Positions 47,220 through 56,541 of a DNA stretch of 64,000 bases are shown here, piece by piece. The stretch comes from Candidatus Brocadia pituitae. GTDB taxonomy: Bacteria; Planctomycetota; Brocadiia; Brocadiales; Brocadiaceae. The notes under the pieces are model-generated. The model ran no database searches and was not told where the DNA came from. It saw nothing but the letters and a program-made list of their open reading frames with translations. Each line of letters starts with the position of its first letter. The stretch's first letter is position 1. The stretch lies in assembly GCA_017347445.1 (NCBI GenBank), contig AP021856.1:1372613-1436612 (forward strand), written 5' to 3'. A program made the position numbers and the translations under genes.

Positions 47220-47579
47220 ATGGCACCGAAGAAGCAGATGACTAATAAGCTTGTATTAAGTTCCTTTTTCAAGACAATTATCATTGATGGAAAGGCGGAA
47301 CAAGTAACGACAAAGGTGCGCAGGACGCTTTTTTTTGATGATGAGGACAGTTTCCCTTTTTCAAAGATAAAAAGCGTAGAAGTTGCAAAGGCCATCAAAG
47401 AATCGATACCAAACGATTATGTACGATATCTCGTGTTATTGCATTTAGCAAACGGAGGTAAGCTGTTAGTTGATGAAATTGGAGAATCTTCTCATCGCGG
47501 TGGTATCAGGGAAATGAAAAATCTCGGAAAAAAAATCAGCCTCATAACAGGGAAAACCCTGAAAATGTTTGAAGATTAA
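47220..47579 (+). CDS. Uncharacterised protein (119 aa)
   Basis: The protein is basic, soluble and without a signal or membrane segment. A strand-rich first half (LVLSSFFKTIIIDGK, TKVRRTLFFDDEDSFPFSKI) is followed by helices (VEVAKAIKESIPNDYVRYLV). AAGGAG lies some 13 bases before the ATG. I do not recognise the family. It is 60 bases before the next gene and probably shares its transcript. Confidence 0.6.
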   Translation: MAPKKQMTNKLVLSSFFKTIIIDGKAEQVTTKVRRTLFFDDEDSFPFSKIKSVEVAKAIKESIPNDYVRYLVLLHLANGGKLLVDEIGESSHRGGIREMKNLGKKISLITGKTLKMFED

Positions 47580-47640
47580 ACGCCTCATTCTCACACATCT
47601 GTAGCAGTGAAACGAATCAATTTATGAGCCGGAGGTATTT

Positions 47641-48207
47641 ATGCAATTTATGAAATGGTGTCTGCCCGCGCTTGGTTTTGCCGTTTTGGGTATACCGGCA
47701 ATGTGTGGCGCATTTGATATACAACTAACACAAGAACAAATAAAAGAGGCACATGAGTATGGTGCGAAATACAGAGGGAAGGAGATTTTTGTGAGCCCTG
47801 TAGGAAAATCTGCCTGCTTTGGTGAATATCCCGGCGGAGACGGCGGTTTGATCATGAGTACCTATATGAGAATTGCCGTGAGCGCGGCCATGAGAGCCCT
47901 GAAAAATGAGACCCTCACACCACAGGATTTAAAAGAGCTTGCAGCGTCAAAGACGTTCAATGTGGTTGTGAGTGTCCCCGAAGATAGCGCTCAAACGCCT
48001 GAGGATGTCCATGTCTTGCTCGTACAAGGGACGAATACGATTCTGCCACAAAAGATTGAGCTTGGTATGAAGTACAAAGATAAAAGGCAAGGGATTGTGG
48101 GTGTCTTTTCCTATGATAAAATCAATCCAAAGGCAAACACAACGATCGTGGTCAAGGCGAGAAATGACGAGAGAAAATTTAAAATTGATTTTTCTGATGT
48201 AAAATGA
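47641..48207 (+). CDS. Secreted protein of unknown function (188 aa)
   Basis: A signal peptide (PALGFAVLGIPAMCGA) is followed by a mature domain with SPVGKSACFGEYPGGDGGLI and strand-rich segments (TFNVVVSVPEDS, DVHVLLVQGTN, TTIVVKARNDERKF). The ribosome-binding site GGAGG is good. The stop overlaps the radical SAM gene by four bases (ATGA), so the two are coupled. No family is recognised. Confidence 0.65.
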   Translation: MQFMKWCLPALGFAVLGIPAMCGAFDIQLTQEQIKEAHEYGAKYRGKEIFVSPVGKSACFGEYPGGDGGLIMSTYMRIAVSAAMRALKNETLTPQDLKELAASKTFNVVVSVPEDSAQTPEDVHVLLVQGTNTILPQKIELGMKYKDKRQGIVGVFSYDKINPKANTTIVVKARNDERKFKIDFSDVK

Positions 48208-49265
48208 TTAAGACCCTGAAAAATAACCAAACAGGTCCAAAACGGACGTTCAGAGATAAAGTATTTGATTATTCCTCCCAAAGAATCGGCAAACAAAGGA
48301 CAAAACTTCTCTTTAAGTTGTACGATCTGGCGATCTTTGATCTCTTTGGGAAGCCGAAAGGAGCAATCGGTTCGATTGATATTACCAACCGTTGTAACCT
48401 GCGTTGTAAACATTGCTACTTCTATGCGCATGACTATGAAGAAAAACCTGAGCTTACCGATGACGAATGGATAGAAAAACTTGAGGGTTTAAAAGAAACG
48501 GATTTTCCATTCTATCAATGCTCTTGGGTTGGAGGCGAACCGCTCCTGAGAAAGGATCTTATCGAACGGGGGATGAAATATTTCAAGTCAAATCTGGTAG
48601 CTACCAATGGCACCATTGAGCTACCCAACTGGCCTGATGTGAATTTTTATATATCGGTCGACGGCAGGAAAGAAACACACGATGCCATACGGGGGCGGGG
48701 TTGTTATGATAAGATACTAAAACATGTAAGCAGGCCGGAATTAAAGATTCATGTGTCGATGGTAATTAACAAGATGAATTACCAGGACATCGAGTACTTT
48801 CTTGAAGAATGGAAAGACCGTGGCATCCGTGGATGTTTATTTCAAATACATACCCCTATAAAGGGATTGAAGAACGATGATCTTTGGCTAGGATGGAAAT
48901 TGCGTGACGAAATATTAGATACCCTGATAAGACTCAAAGAGGAAAAATACGGTGATTTTATCGGCGTGCCTGCCCTCGTCCTGAAACTCATGAAGTCCGA
49001 TAAGTGTAAAGAGATTACCAGGAATTGTATTTTTAAAAAGGTATCCTTCTGTTTTGATCCACAGGGTCAGATTAAAAAGCCATGCATGATGGGGCCGCAG
49101 GCAGACTGCCTCCGATGCGGGTGTGTGCTCCCTTTTCATCTGTGGGCGCTTGAGGATAAATGGCTTATGACAAGAGAACTTTTTCTGTCCCTCCGCCGGA
49201 AGATGGTGAAAAAATCCCGTAACAACTCCCTAAACCGGACAAGTCAGAAAAAGCAAAAGGCCTAA
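48204..49265 (+). CDS. Radical SAM protein
   Basis: The N-terminal CNLRCKHC (Cys64, 68, 71) is a radical SAM cluster motif, followed by WVGGEPLLRKD and FYISVDGRKETHDAIRG. A C-terminal Cys group (CFDPQGQIKKPC, CLRCGC) suggests an auxiliary iron-sulfur site, as in SPASM or HpnH-like enzymes. The substrate is unknown. It is translationally coupled to the secreted protein upstream, which might be the substrate of a modification; this is inference. Confidence 0.85.
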   Translation: MIKTLKNNQTGPKRTFRDKVFDYSSQRIGKQRTKLLFKLYDLAIFDLFGKPKGAIGSIDITNRCNLRCKHCYFYAHDYEEKPELTDDEWIEKLEGLKETDFPFYQCSWVGGEPLLRKDLIERGMKYFKSNLVATNGTIELPNWPDVNFYISVDGRKETHDAIRGRGCYDKILKHVSRPELKIHVSMVINKMNYQDIEYFLEEWKDRGIRGCLFQIHTPIKGLKNDDLWLGWKLRDEILDTLIRLKEEKYGDFIGVPALVLKLMKSDKCKEITRNCIFKKVSFCFDPQGQIKKPCMMGPQADCLRCGCVLPFHLWALEDKWLMTRELFLSLRRKMVKKSRNNSLNRTSQKKQKA

Positions 49266-49332
49266 TTAACGTTAAGGAATTTCAAACTTTTCGATTCCTC
49301 CCTAAAAAGAGAGGACTTCGTCGTAAGCTCAG

Positions 49333-49366
49333 TTGAACGATAAAGAGGTGTGTAAGTTTTCCTTAA
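49333..49366. repeat. Short interspersed repeat, copy 1
   Basis: AACGATAAAGAGGTGTGTAA followed by GTTTTCCTTAACAC recurs with few changes at 60419-60452. It belongs to the 260-base gap between the radical SAM gene and the antiporter, which holds no gene. Confidence 0.5.
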
Positions 49367-49387
49367 CACATTCCCGGCCCATAGAGC

Positions 49388-49447
49388 AGGACAGGCGTCC
49401 TCGCCTGACACTATGATGACAAAAAAGAGTGCTTGTCCTACCAATAA
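49388..49447. repeat. Interspersed double-hairpin repeat, copy 1
   Basis: A palindromic AGGACAGGCGTCC...CCTGACA half is followed by ATGATGACAA and a second half ending GCTTGTCCTACCAATAA. The same arrangement is found at 61145-61207. Confidence 0.6.
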
Positions 49448-49527
49448 GATGGGCTTAAAGTTGCTGCCTATGTCAGCCTAATCAGGGTGATTACCGTAAT
49501 AACGTAGTATTATCGAACTCCTTCACC

Positions 49528-50685
49528 TTACGGTCTCTTTTCAATAAATCTCCTAATAAACCAGTCTGCTTCCTTCATCAGGATACTGCCAAACACTGCA
49601 CTCAATAATACATAGACGCCGGTAAGTGATTTTAGCGGATAAGGCAAGGAGGGGTTTATTGCTATCGCCCCGGCTATGATGATGGAAAACTCACCCCGGG
49701 GAATAAGACTAAACCCAAGTCTTAAACTAGCCCTTTTGCTTAGCGCATATTTTTTCCCGATAAAATACCCGCCAAAAACCTTACTGAAAGCAGAAACGAT
49801 AAAGATAAATATTCCAATGGGAATCATGTTTCCAAAATGTTTATAATCAATGGACATTCCAAACGCGACAAAAAAAATCGCTGTGGAGAATTGCTGGAAG
49901 GGCTTTATCGCTTCCGAAATTCGATGCCTTTGCTTTGTCTCCGATAACAACAATCCTGCAAGAAATGCCCCAATTGCTTCAGAAAGCCCTATGTGGGATG
50001 CAGCTCCTGCAGAAAGCACAATAATCGAAAGGATGAGGATGACAAATAATTCCGTATGTTCAATATCAACAATCTTGTCGATAAATTTTTTTCCCGTTCT
50101 GGAAAGCATGACAAAGAACAAAAAAAATGCGGAGGTCTTGAGTAGCACCAGGAACGTTCCCCTTGTGTCTATGTGTCCGTAATTAACGACACCAACAATA
50201 CAGGCAAGAAACGCTGCGATGAACATATCTTCAAAAATCAGGACATTGAGAACATATTCGGTTTCCGGATTTGCCGAACGTTTCAAGTCAATGATCGATT
50301 TGGCGACAATCACAGAACTGGTCACATAAATAATCCCGGCAAATAAAAGGGTATGGATAAGGTCATACCCTAATATCCAGCCAAGAAGCAAGCCAGGCGG
50401 AAAGTTAAAAAGGAGGTCATAGATTCCATTCGAAAATATTTTTCGTTGGTTATTCACCAGGCTGCCAACGGAAAACTCGAGTCCAAACATAAAGAGCATA
50501 AAAATGATGCCCAGGGTAGCAATAAATTCGGTAATAATTGTGACGGGGAAAAAATTTTGAAGGATCATGCCTACCACAATGAATACCGCGGTAAGCGATT
50601 GGTTGACCTTGGTGGCTAAAAAGCCGGCGAAAAATAAGGCGATGAGGGATATGCCGAGTGTCAGTACGCTTTCATTGACGATCAT
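49528..50685 (-). CDS. khtU: CPA2-family cation/proton antiporter, KhtU-like
   Basis: The protein (385 aa) has about twelve membrane helices and Na_H_Exchanger motifs. These include LFMFGLEFSVG, SVIVAKSIIDLK, GAFLAGLLLSET and SLIPRGEFSIIIAG. It lacks a cytosolic RCK domain. The upstream gene encodes a separate TrkA-C protein and overlaps by 14 bases, the arrangement of the KhtT/KhtU K+/H+ antiporter. It probably exports K+ in exchange for protons. Confidence 0.83.
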   Translation of the reverse strand: MIVNESVLTLGISLIALFFAGFLATKVNQSLTAVFIVVGMILQNFFPVTIITEFIATLGIIFMLFMFGLEFSVGSLVNNQRKIFSNGIYDLLFNFPPGLLLGWILGYDLIHTLLFAGIIYVTSSVIVAKSIIDLKRSANPETEYVLNVLIFEDMFIAAFLACIVGVVNYGHIDTRGTFLVLLKTSAFFLFFVMLSRTGKKFIDKIVDIEHTELFVILILSIIVLSAGAASHIGLSEAIGAFLAGLLLSETKQRHRISEAIKPFQQFSTAIFFVAFGMSIDYKHFGNMIPIGIFIFIVSAFSKVFGGYFIGKKYALSKRASLRLGFSLIPRGEFSIIIAGAIAINPSLPYPLKSLTGVYVLLSAVFGSILMKEADWFIRRFIEKRP

Positions 50686-51187
50686 TTTTTAAGCGATGTT
50701 TAATTTCAAAGGTGGATATAAAATTATTTACCTGTTCATTGTTTCCTATGATAATAAGTGTATCCTGAGGAGTAATAATTTCACTCGAAGGGGGGTTTGG
50801 TATCACGGTTTCACCCCTGATAATCGTGGTAATGGACACCCCTGTCTTTTTTCTGATATCTAACGCATCGATCTTTTTATTTGCTAATATTGAATCGGGT
50901 GCAATCTTTATCCATTCCATCTTCGCATTCTTCATTGCCAATTTATGCTCTTCCTCCACAACCGGCTGAAAAAAAGTTCCGGAGAGAATGGCGCCAAGCT
51001 GACGTGCCTCTTCATCGGCAAGGGTGGTAACAGATGTCGGCTCATCGTTGTCTCGTGTAAATTTAAATACCTCTCTCTCACCTGTAGAATGAATGACAAC
51101 CACCAATTTAACACCTGAGTCTAATTCCAGGGTAAATTTTTTCCCGATTCCGGGCAGATCGCTTTCCTTGATCTCCGACATAAACAA
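50672..51187 (-). CDS. khtT: TrkA-C regulatory subunit of the antiporter, KhtT-like
   Basis: The protein (171 aa) has an N-terminal beta domain and a C-terminal TrkA-C (RCK_C) domain. The latter shows IAPDSILANKKIDALDIRKK, then TPQDTLIIIGNNEQV. KhtT gates its partner antiporter by binding a nucleotide second messenger such as c-di-AMP in Bacillus; whether the ligand is the same here is unknown. It is coupled to the antiporter gene by an overlap. Confidence 0.8.
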   Translation of the reverse strand: MFMSEIKESDLPGIGKKFTLELDSGVKLVVVIHSTGEREVFKFTRDNDEPTSVTTLADEEARQLGAILSGTFFQPVVEEEHKLAMKNAKMEWIKIAPDSILANKKIDALDIRKKTGVSITTIIRGETVIPNPPSSEIITPQDTLIIIGNNEQVNNFISTFEIKHRLKNDRQ

Positions 51188-51401
51188 CCCCTTTCGTTAA
51201 AACACGTTCTCCCTCTTCAGAACAAAAAAATCTTTCATCGTTTCCAGAGAATACTGTCATATTACGTACTCCACTATGAATTGTCAATCAATTTTAGACA
51301 CTGCAACACATCATCGCTGACCAATATCCTTGACTTTCATCCCTGCTTCATATAATCTTTTATTAAAATTACATGCGATTCAATTCATCAAGGAAAACGC
51401 T

Positions 51402-51929
51402 ATGAGTGACGGACTTATTCTGGTAAACACAGGTGAAGGAAAAGGCAAGACCACCGCTGCCCTCGGACTTGGCCTTCGGGCCGCCGGACATGGTATGAAG
51501 GTGCTTATGCTCCAGTTTTTCAAGGGGCCATGGCCTACCGGAGAATGCGCTGCAGTAAAACGACTTGAGCCTGATTTTAAGATCATTCCTTTGGGACAGG
51601 GATTTATCAGGACACGGAAAGAAGAACATACCGAATCAACCAGGGAAAATGCCAGAATATCCTGGCATTATGCAAAACAGGAAATCTTTTCTGATCTCTA
51701 TAATATCATCATCCTTGATGAAATAAACAATATGATCTACCACGGACTTGTGTCGGTTGAGGAAGTAGTTACCGTTTTAAGAGAACGGCCCAAAAGGCTT
51801 ACTGTAATCCTTACCGGACGCAATGCCCATGAAATGATCATGGAAATGGCTGACATGGTCACTGAAATGCGGGAGATCAAACATCATTATCAAGGGGGAA
51901 TAAAGGCCCAAAAGGGTGTTGAATTTTAG
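51402..51929 (+). CDS. cobO: Cob(I)alamin adenosyltransferase (CobO/BtuR type)
   Basis: The P-loop-like GEGKGKTTAALG is near the N-terminus, followed by AAGHGMKVLMLQFFKGPW and the IIILDEINN segment; the family length (175 aa) fits. It transfers adenosyl from ATP to cobalamin. The start is ATG 51402, preceded by AAGGAAA, not the upstream in-frame ATG at 51330. cobS is in the same window at 58278 and two B12-binding radical SAM genes lie at 97 and 14345, fitting active B12 use. Confidence 0.93.
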   Translation: MSDGLILVNTGEGKGKTTAALGLGLRAAGHGMKVLMLQFFKGPWPTGECAAVKRLEPDFKIIPLGQGFIRTRKEEHTESTRENARISWHYAKQEIFSDLYNIIILDEINNMIYHGLVSVEEVVTVLRERPKRLTVILTGRNAHEMIMEMADMVTEMREIKHHYQGGIKAQKGVEF

Positions 51930-51932
51930 CCC

Positions 51933-51960
51933 GTAGGGGCACGGTGCTCCGTGCCTCTAC
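51933..51960. repeat. 28-bp palindromic repeat
   Basis: GTAGGGGCACGG-TGCT-CCGTGCCTCTAC is nearly identical to the perfect palindrome at 31444. It lies just after the cobO stop and before thyX. Confidence 0.75.
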
Positions 51961-51986
51961 GTTGAGATTCCCGAAAAGGACATCGT

Positions 51987-52718
51987 ATGCCAGAATCTAA
52001 ATTACACGTTGTATTACTGCGATCGACACCAGATCCGGAGGAAGTAATAGCCCAGGCAGCCAAACTCTGCTACAGTCCTGCATCTATTGATGATTTGAAA
52101 AAGCAAATCGAAAGCAAAAATCAGGCGAATTTCATCGGTAAGTTAACGGACATGCGACATCACTCACCGCTTGAACATGCCACCTTTACCTTTGGCGTAG
52201 AAGGTATCTCCCGTTCCTGTTCTCATCAAATCGTACGGCATCGTTTAGCCTCTTATTCCCAGCAGAGTCAGCGATACGTCGGGCAGCAGAGCGGGAAAAC
52301 CGGCGGGTTTCATTTTGTTGTGCCCCCCGGTATAGATAAGATAGGCAAAAAAACGTGGTTTATTGAAAAAATGAATATTATTCAGCAATGGTATGATGAA
52401 CTGACAGAGGCACTCGGGAATGAGGGAGAGCGTGCTTTTGAGGACGCCCGTTTTCTCTTGCCCAATGCTGCCGAAACAAAAATTATCATCACCATGAATG
52501 CCCGTGAACTTCTGCACTTCATTCAGGTACGGTGCTGTAACCGTGCACAATGGGAGGTACGGGAACTGGCAACTGAAATGCTCCGCCAGGCAAAACAAGT
52601 TTCTCCGCACATCTTCAAAGATGCAGGACCTGGCTGTGTTAACGGTGCATGCCCTGAAGGTAAGATGACTTGTGGGGAAATGAATGAAGTCCGAACCAGG
52701 TTTAAAAATCTCTCGTAA
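51987..52718 (+). CDS. thyX: FAD-dependent thymidylate synthase
   Basis: The ThyX signature RHRLASYSQQSQR (RHRxxSxxxxSxR) is present, with HHSPLEHATFTF before it and a late LLHFIQVRCCNRAQWEVREL segment. ThyX makes dTMP using FAD and NADPH without producing dihydrofolate. At 243 aa the length is normal. A hairpin at 52723-52743 follows the stop; it has no T-run. Confidence 0.97.
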   Translation: MPESKLHVVLLRSTPDPEEVIAQAAKLCYSPASIDDLKKQIESKNQANFIGKLTDMRHHSPLEHATFTFGVEGISRSCSHQIVRHRLASYSQQSQRYVGQQSGKTGGFHFVVPPGIDKIGKKTWFIEKMNIIQQWYDELTEALGNEGERAFEDARFLLPNAAETKIIITMNARELLHFIQVRCCNRAQWEVRELATEMLRQAKQVSPHIFKDAGPGCVNGACPEGKMTCGEMNEVRTRFKNLS

Positions 52719-52934
52719 ATTGTCCGGTTGTCACAACCGGACGACCAATGAGACCGCAGGAAAAAATGTTGCGCAGGCAAGGAAAGCGGGCAGTTAAAAA
52801 AGACCGCCTTGCGTTTTCTCAACCGTCCTGAAATCAAAAACCTTTATCACCGTATCGGAGGCATACACCTGCTGGCACGTCTTCCACGGCAACAAGTTCT
52901 TCTCACATCCAGATCTTGTTTGATATAAAACTGC

Positions 52935-53399
52935 CTATTCATAATTCCCAAAAAAGGTGATTGTAATGTACTTGATGTTTGCAGGAAGGGATTTCAGTTG
53001 TTTTGTCCAGTTTCCTGATTTGCTGTCACCAAAGGTAAATCCGTTAAGGGCCCGGGAATAAACGAGGGCATCAGAATAATCATAACCACGGATTTCGATA
53101 AGGAATACCAGCAGGGCAAAGGTGATTTCTCCCTGGCTAACTTTCCGCCATACTCTTAGGAAAAGGGCGCCTGCATCGTCTCGTATTTTAAAGGTGATGG
53201 ATGCCTGTGCTGTGCCGTTTCCAAAATGCTTGTCAGACAGTCTTGCAGAAAAGCCGGGGAGCGTTGTCTCTGATGTTCCGCCATGGCTGACTGAGTACTC
53301 CTCAAGAGTGGCTTCCTCTGAGAAAAGCGAATGTGGCGTCCCGATTTCATATACCATCATGATGATAATAAAAGCAGACAGAAATACGGTCTGTTGCAT
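52935..53399 (-). CDS. Small periplasmic partner of the octaheme cytochrome
   Basis: The protein (154 aa) starts with a signal peptide (VFLSAFIIIMMVYEIGTPH) and has no CxxCH motif. The mature part is beta-rich (ASITFKIRDDAGALFLRVWR, YITITFFGNYE). ATG 53399 lies four bases after the stop of the octaheme gene, with GGGGGA in that gene's end as ribosome-binding site, so the two are co-translated. It may be a structural or targeting subunit of the cytochrome. I do not recognise the family. Confidence 0.7.
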   Translation of the reverse strand: MQQTVFLSAFIIIMMVYEIGTPHSLFSEEATLEEYSVSHGGTSETTLPGFSARLSDKHFGNGTAQASITFKIRDDAGALFLRVWRKVSQGEITFALLVFLIEIRGYDYSDALVYSRALNGFTFGDSKSGNWTKQLKSLPANIKYITITFFGNYE

Positions 53400-53403
53400 G
53401 GTA

Positions 53404-55107
53404 TCATTTCCCCCATTCTTTCCTCTTCCACCCCAGCAGCATATCCGTGTACTCTCCATGTCTCCAGAATGGATAGGCGGTGTGTTTGATGCCCAATTTC
53501 TCCTCGATCTCAGCAAAGCGTTTCAATTTGCTTGCCTCATCCTTAATCTGCACCAACCAACGATCCTGTGCCCATTCCCAGTACCCGTAGACCGGGCTGT
53601 AATAGGCATTATGCGCCTTTGCCTTGTAAATAGCGCCAACAATGTCTACAAGCATCTCATAGGTCAATCGTTCGATATTTGAGACATTGTATTTTCGCAT
53701 CTCGCCCTTACCCGGCATCAGGCTAAAGACATGATGTCCTCTTGAATCGGGGGACAAATCGCTGGGCATGGGATCGATGAGATTGTCCGTAGATAAAGCG
53801 GTTATAATCACCATCGCCTCGCGGTATTTGGTAAAACTCAGTTTTACCGCCTCATCCATGGCCTCTAAATGATCTCTGGCAAACCGCGGTGAATGACAGC
53901 CCTTGCACGTGTTAATCCAGGCATCCCGTGTTGCTTTATACCGGTATGCCCCCCGATCTACCAGGGAAGTGCCCATGTACGTATAAACGGTAGATGCCCG
54001 TGTAACATTATGTTCTCCTTCTGGCATGTGGCAGTATGAACAGGTAGGAATAACGTAATTTTTGGCATTCGTTGGCTTTGTCCAGTCCCAGGACTGGCTC
54101 TCCCCCTGGTATATCATCCCATGGTACGACTGCATGTACATTTCATACTCGTATTGCTCAGGACCAGAATGGCATACCCCGCAACTGGTAGGCTTTCGTG
54201 CCTCAGCCGCAGAAAAGCGGTGGCGTGTATGACAGCCATCGCACCGGTTTTCTGCAATGGCATGGCAGGCAAGACAAGCAGCCGTTTCTTCCGCAGGCTT
54301 TTCCATCTGACATCCCTGATCTATCAGGTCCAGATGATAAGCATGCGCATGAGAACCCCGGCCACCATTACGATGACCTTTGAGCTGCTTTTCGTGACAT
54401 TCACCACAAAGGGTATACGTGGGCATGATGAGCTTTTCATGGTTTTTTCCGTGACACCGGTCACAGCCAACTACCGCCTTCCCTTCAGGTGGTGTTCCAT
54501 GTTTGCTTTGTTTCCATTGGTTCACAATGCCCGGATTTTCAATGTTGTGGCAGGCGACGCATTGCTCGTTGGTAAACTCACCGTTTACGGTACTTCCCGG
54601 ATGAAAGCTTCCGGCATTATAATAATACGCGGGATCATACCACCGTACCATCGGTAAAAACCGGTAAAGTTCTCCGAATTTTCCCTTTCCCGGGAAGAGT
54701 TCCTTCGGGCCGGTGTAATAGCTTGAAAGACCGCCCGCATGGTAAACATCCCCTGAATCATCCGGTCCGACCTTTTCCCCCAAAAGGTCGGCCATTTCAT
54801 GGCGAAATCTCATGTTACCAAAAATCCGCCGTGGTGTAGCAGTAGTCTTTGCTATGGACGTTTCCGTACTTCGCGGTAATTGCTCAGGATCGGCAAGATC
54901 CTTCGGAAATGGCACAGTAACACTCCCTTCATATGGCGGGGATGATAGGTGGTTTTCCAAAGGGTACTGAATAAATTCGTTTTGGGGATTGTAATCTCTG
55001 AATTCCTGAGCATAGGAATATTGAAAAAGTGAAGGAATAAAAAGTACCTTGATACAATAGATGACGGTAATGAAGGGCTTCTTTCTCTGCTTACAGGTTT
55101 TGATCAT
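53404..55107 (-). CDS. Octaheme hydroxylamine-oxidoreductase-like cytochrome c
   Basis: A signal peptide (ending near SYAQ) is followed by eight CxxCH motifs. Their histidines are at residues 187, 219, 238, 282, 293, 313, 360 and 405. The spacing and the post-heme segment (KYNVSNIERLTYEM, then AHNAYYSPVYGYWEW) are those of the HAO family. These periplasmic or anammoxosome enzymes oxidise hydroxylamine or hydrazine, or reduce nitrite. Which branch this is depends on whether the heme-4 cross-linking Tyr is kept; the region after residue 470 has several Tyr and I cannot assign it without an alignment. Anammox genomes carry several such paralogues. Confidence 0.93.
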   Translation of the reverse strand: MIKTCKQRKKPFITVIYCIKVLFIPSLFQYSYAQEFRDYNPQNEFIQYPLENHLSSPPYEGSVTVPFPKDLADPEQLPRSTETSIAKTTATPRRIFGNMRFRHEMADLLGEKVGPDDSGDVYHAGGLSSYYTGPKELFPGKGKFGELYRFLPMVRWYDPAYYYNAGSFHPGSTVNGEFTNEQCVACHNIENPGIVNQWKQSKHGTPPEGKAVVGCDRCHGKNHEKLIMPTYTLCGECHEKQLKGHRNGGRGSHAHAYHLDLIDQGCQMEKPAEETAACLACHAIAENRCDGCHTRHRFSAAEARKPTSCGVCHSGPEQYEYEMYMQSYHGMIYQGESQSWDWTKPTNAKNYVIPTCSYCHMPEGEHNVTRASTVYTYMGTSLVDRGAYRYKATRDAWINTCKGCHSPRFARDHLEAMDEAVKLSFTKYREAMVIITALSTDNLIDPMPSDLSPDSRGHHVFSLMPGKGEMRKYNVSNIERLTYEMLVDIVGAIYKAKAHNAYYSPVYGYWEWAQDRWLVQIKDEASKLKRFAEIEEKLGIKHTAYPFWRHGEYTDMLLGWKRKEWGK

Positions 55108-55151
55108 GTTTTGATTCCTTCCCTTGCATAAGTAGTATATCTATAATAGCG

Positions 55152-56498
55152 TCATTGGAGAACCGTATTCATTTTCGAGATAATGATCTTTGCCTCTTTG
55201 ATGGCTGCCTCCTTTGTTGCAATGTTGCCATCGAGTTGTTCATCCTCAATCTTCGTTAAAATATCCTTAAACAAAGGACTCGGTTTTAATCCCAGGGCAA
55301 TGAGGTCGTGACCTGTGATCAACGGTTTTGGCTTGACCTCTTCATGGCTCAACTTACTGAACATATCTTGGCAGAAGTGATAATCAGACAGATCGCCGCT
55401 GCTTGCAAGGGCGTCGATCCTGCATAACTCTGCCAATTCCGGATACCCTTCGTTTGCAAACAGCCGTTTAAGTTTGTTCAGTCGCATCTTTTGGGCATCC
55501 TTAAAATAAAGGTGCTTCAGGACAAGCCAGACAATCCGTTCTTTTTCAGCGCCGGATGTCTTCAGCCGGTCACAAATCTTCGCAGCCATGTCAGCCCCGA
55601 CTTTTTCATGCAAATTAAACCGAATCCGATCCAATTCCACGAAGGTACTGGTCTTACCGATATCGTGTAAGAGTACTCCCATGGCCAGGGTAAATGACGG
55701 TTTTCCCTTCTCCTGTTCAATAACAGGAACAAGCTTAGACAGGCATAAGAGGGTGTGCACAAAGACGTCTCCCTCAGGGTGAAAGTTTTCAGGTTGTCGC
55801 ACGCCCTTCATATCAGATACCTCCGGCAGTATCTCTTGCAAGAGATGGAGTTCATCCAGTAGTTGAATGCCGATATGGGGATTGGGGCCGGTGAGTATCT
55901 TTTCCAGTTCTTCCCGTATGCGTTCGGCGCTTACCACATGAATTTGTGGCGCAAGCTGAATAATAGCCTGTCTTGTATCGGTATGGATGGGGAAATGAAA
56001 GCGACATGCAAAACGGACAGCCCGTATCAAGCGCAACTTATCTTCGGTGAATCGTTCGATGGGATTTCCGATCGTCCGGATAATTCCCTGAGAAATGTCT
56101 TCCCGTCCTCCGACATAATCGAGTATCTCATTTTTAATAGGGTCATAGAGCAGACCATTAATGGTGAAGTCTCTTCGTTTTACATCGGCTTCAGGGGTAC
56201 AAAAGGTTACAGAATCAGGATGACGTCCATCGTTGTAAGAGCTTTCTGTGCGGAAGGTGGCCACCTCGAAGGTATGATTATTTTGGACAACAATGACCAC
56301 GCCGAACTGTACACCAACCGGAATGGTTTTTTCAAAGAGCTTTAAGATGTCCTGCGGTAAGGCGTTGGTAGCAATGTCGTAGTCGGCAGATTCCTTTCCC
56401 ATAATCATATCGCGTACGCAGCCTCCTGCAAAATAGGCTTCAAAGCCGTGCCCTTGCAGGGTTTTAACGATCTGTATGGCATTGTGTTTAATGATCAT
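55152..56498 (-). CDS. tRNA nucleotidyltransferase/poly(A) polymerase-type enzyme with HD domain
   Basis: The class II nucleotidyltransferase motifs are present: FAGGCVRDMIMG, the metal-binding DYDIAT, and RRDFTINGLLYDP. An HD domain (LLHDIGKTSTF) lies in the middle. Such enzymes add or repair the CCA end of tRNA. ATG 56498 is the likely start because homology begins there; upstream frame overlaps intergenic sequence. It follows guaB by 43 bases. Confidence 0.88.
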   Translation of the reverse strand: MIIKHNAIQIVKTLQGHGFEAYFAGGCVRDMIMGKESADYDIATNALPQDILKLFEKTIPVGVQFGVVIVVQNNHTFEVATFRTESSYNDGRHPDSVTFCTPEADVKRRDFTINGLLYDPIKNEILDYVGGREDISQGIIRTIGNPIERFTEDKLRLIRAVRFACRFHFPIHTDTRQAIIQLAPQIHVVSAERIREELEKILTGPNPHIGIQLLDELHLLQEILPEVSDMKGVRQPENFHPEGDVFVHTLLCLSKLVPVIEQEKGKPSFTLAMGVLLHDIGKTSTFVELDRIRFNLHEKVGADMAAKICDRLKTSGAEKERIVWLVLKHLYFKDAQKMRLNKLKRLFANEGYPELAELCRIDALASSGDLSDYHFCQDMFSKLSHEEVKPKPLITGHDLIALGLKPSPLFKDILTKIEDEQLDGNIATKEAAIKEAKIIISKMNTVLQ

Positions 56499-56541
56499 GG
56501 ATGAAGGACAACTGAAAATACGATTGTTGGCCGCTTGAAAT

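Noticed and set aside
52723-52743. GTCCGGTTGT/ACAACCGGAC hairpin after thyX as a terminator
   Set aside because: The stem is perfect but no T-run follows on either strand, so the function is unclear.
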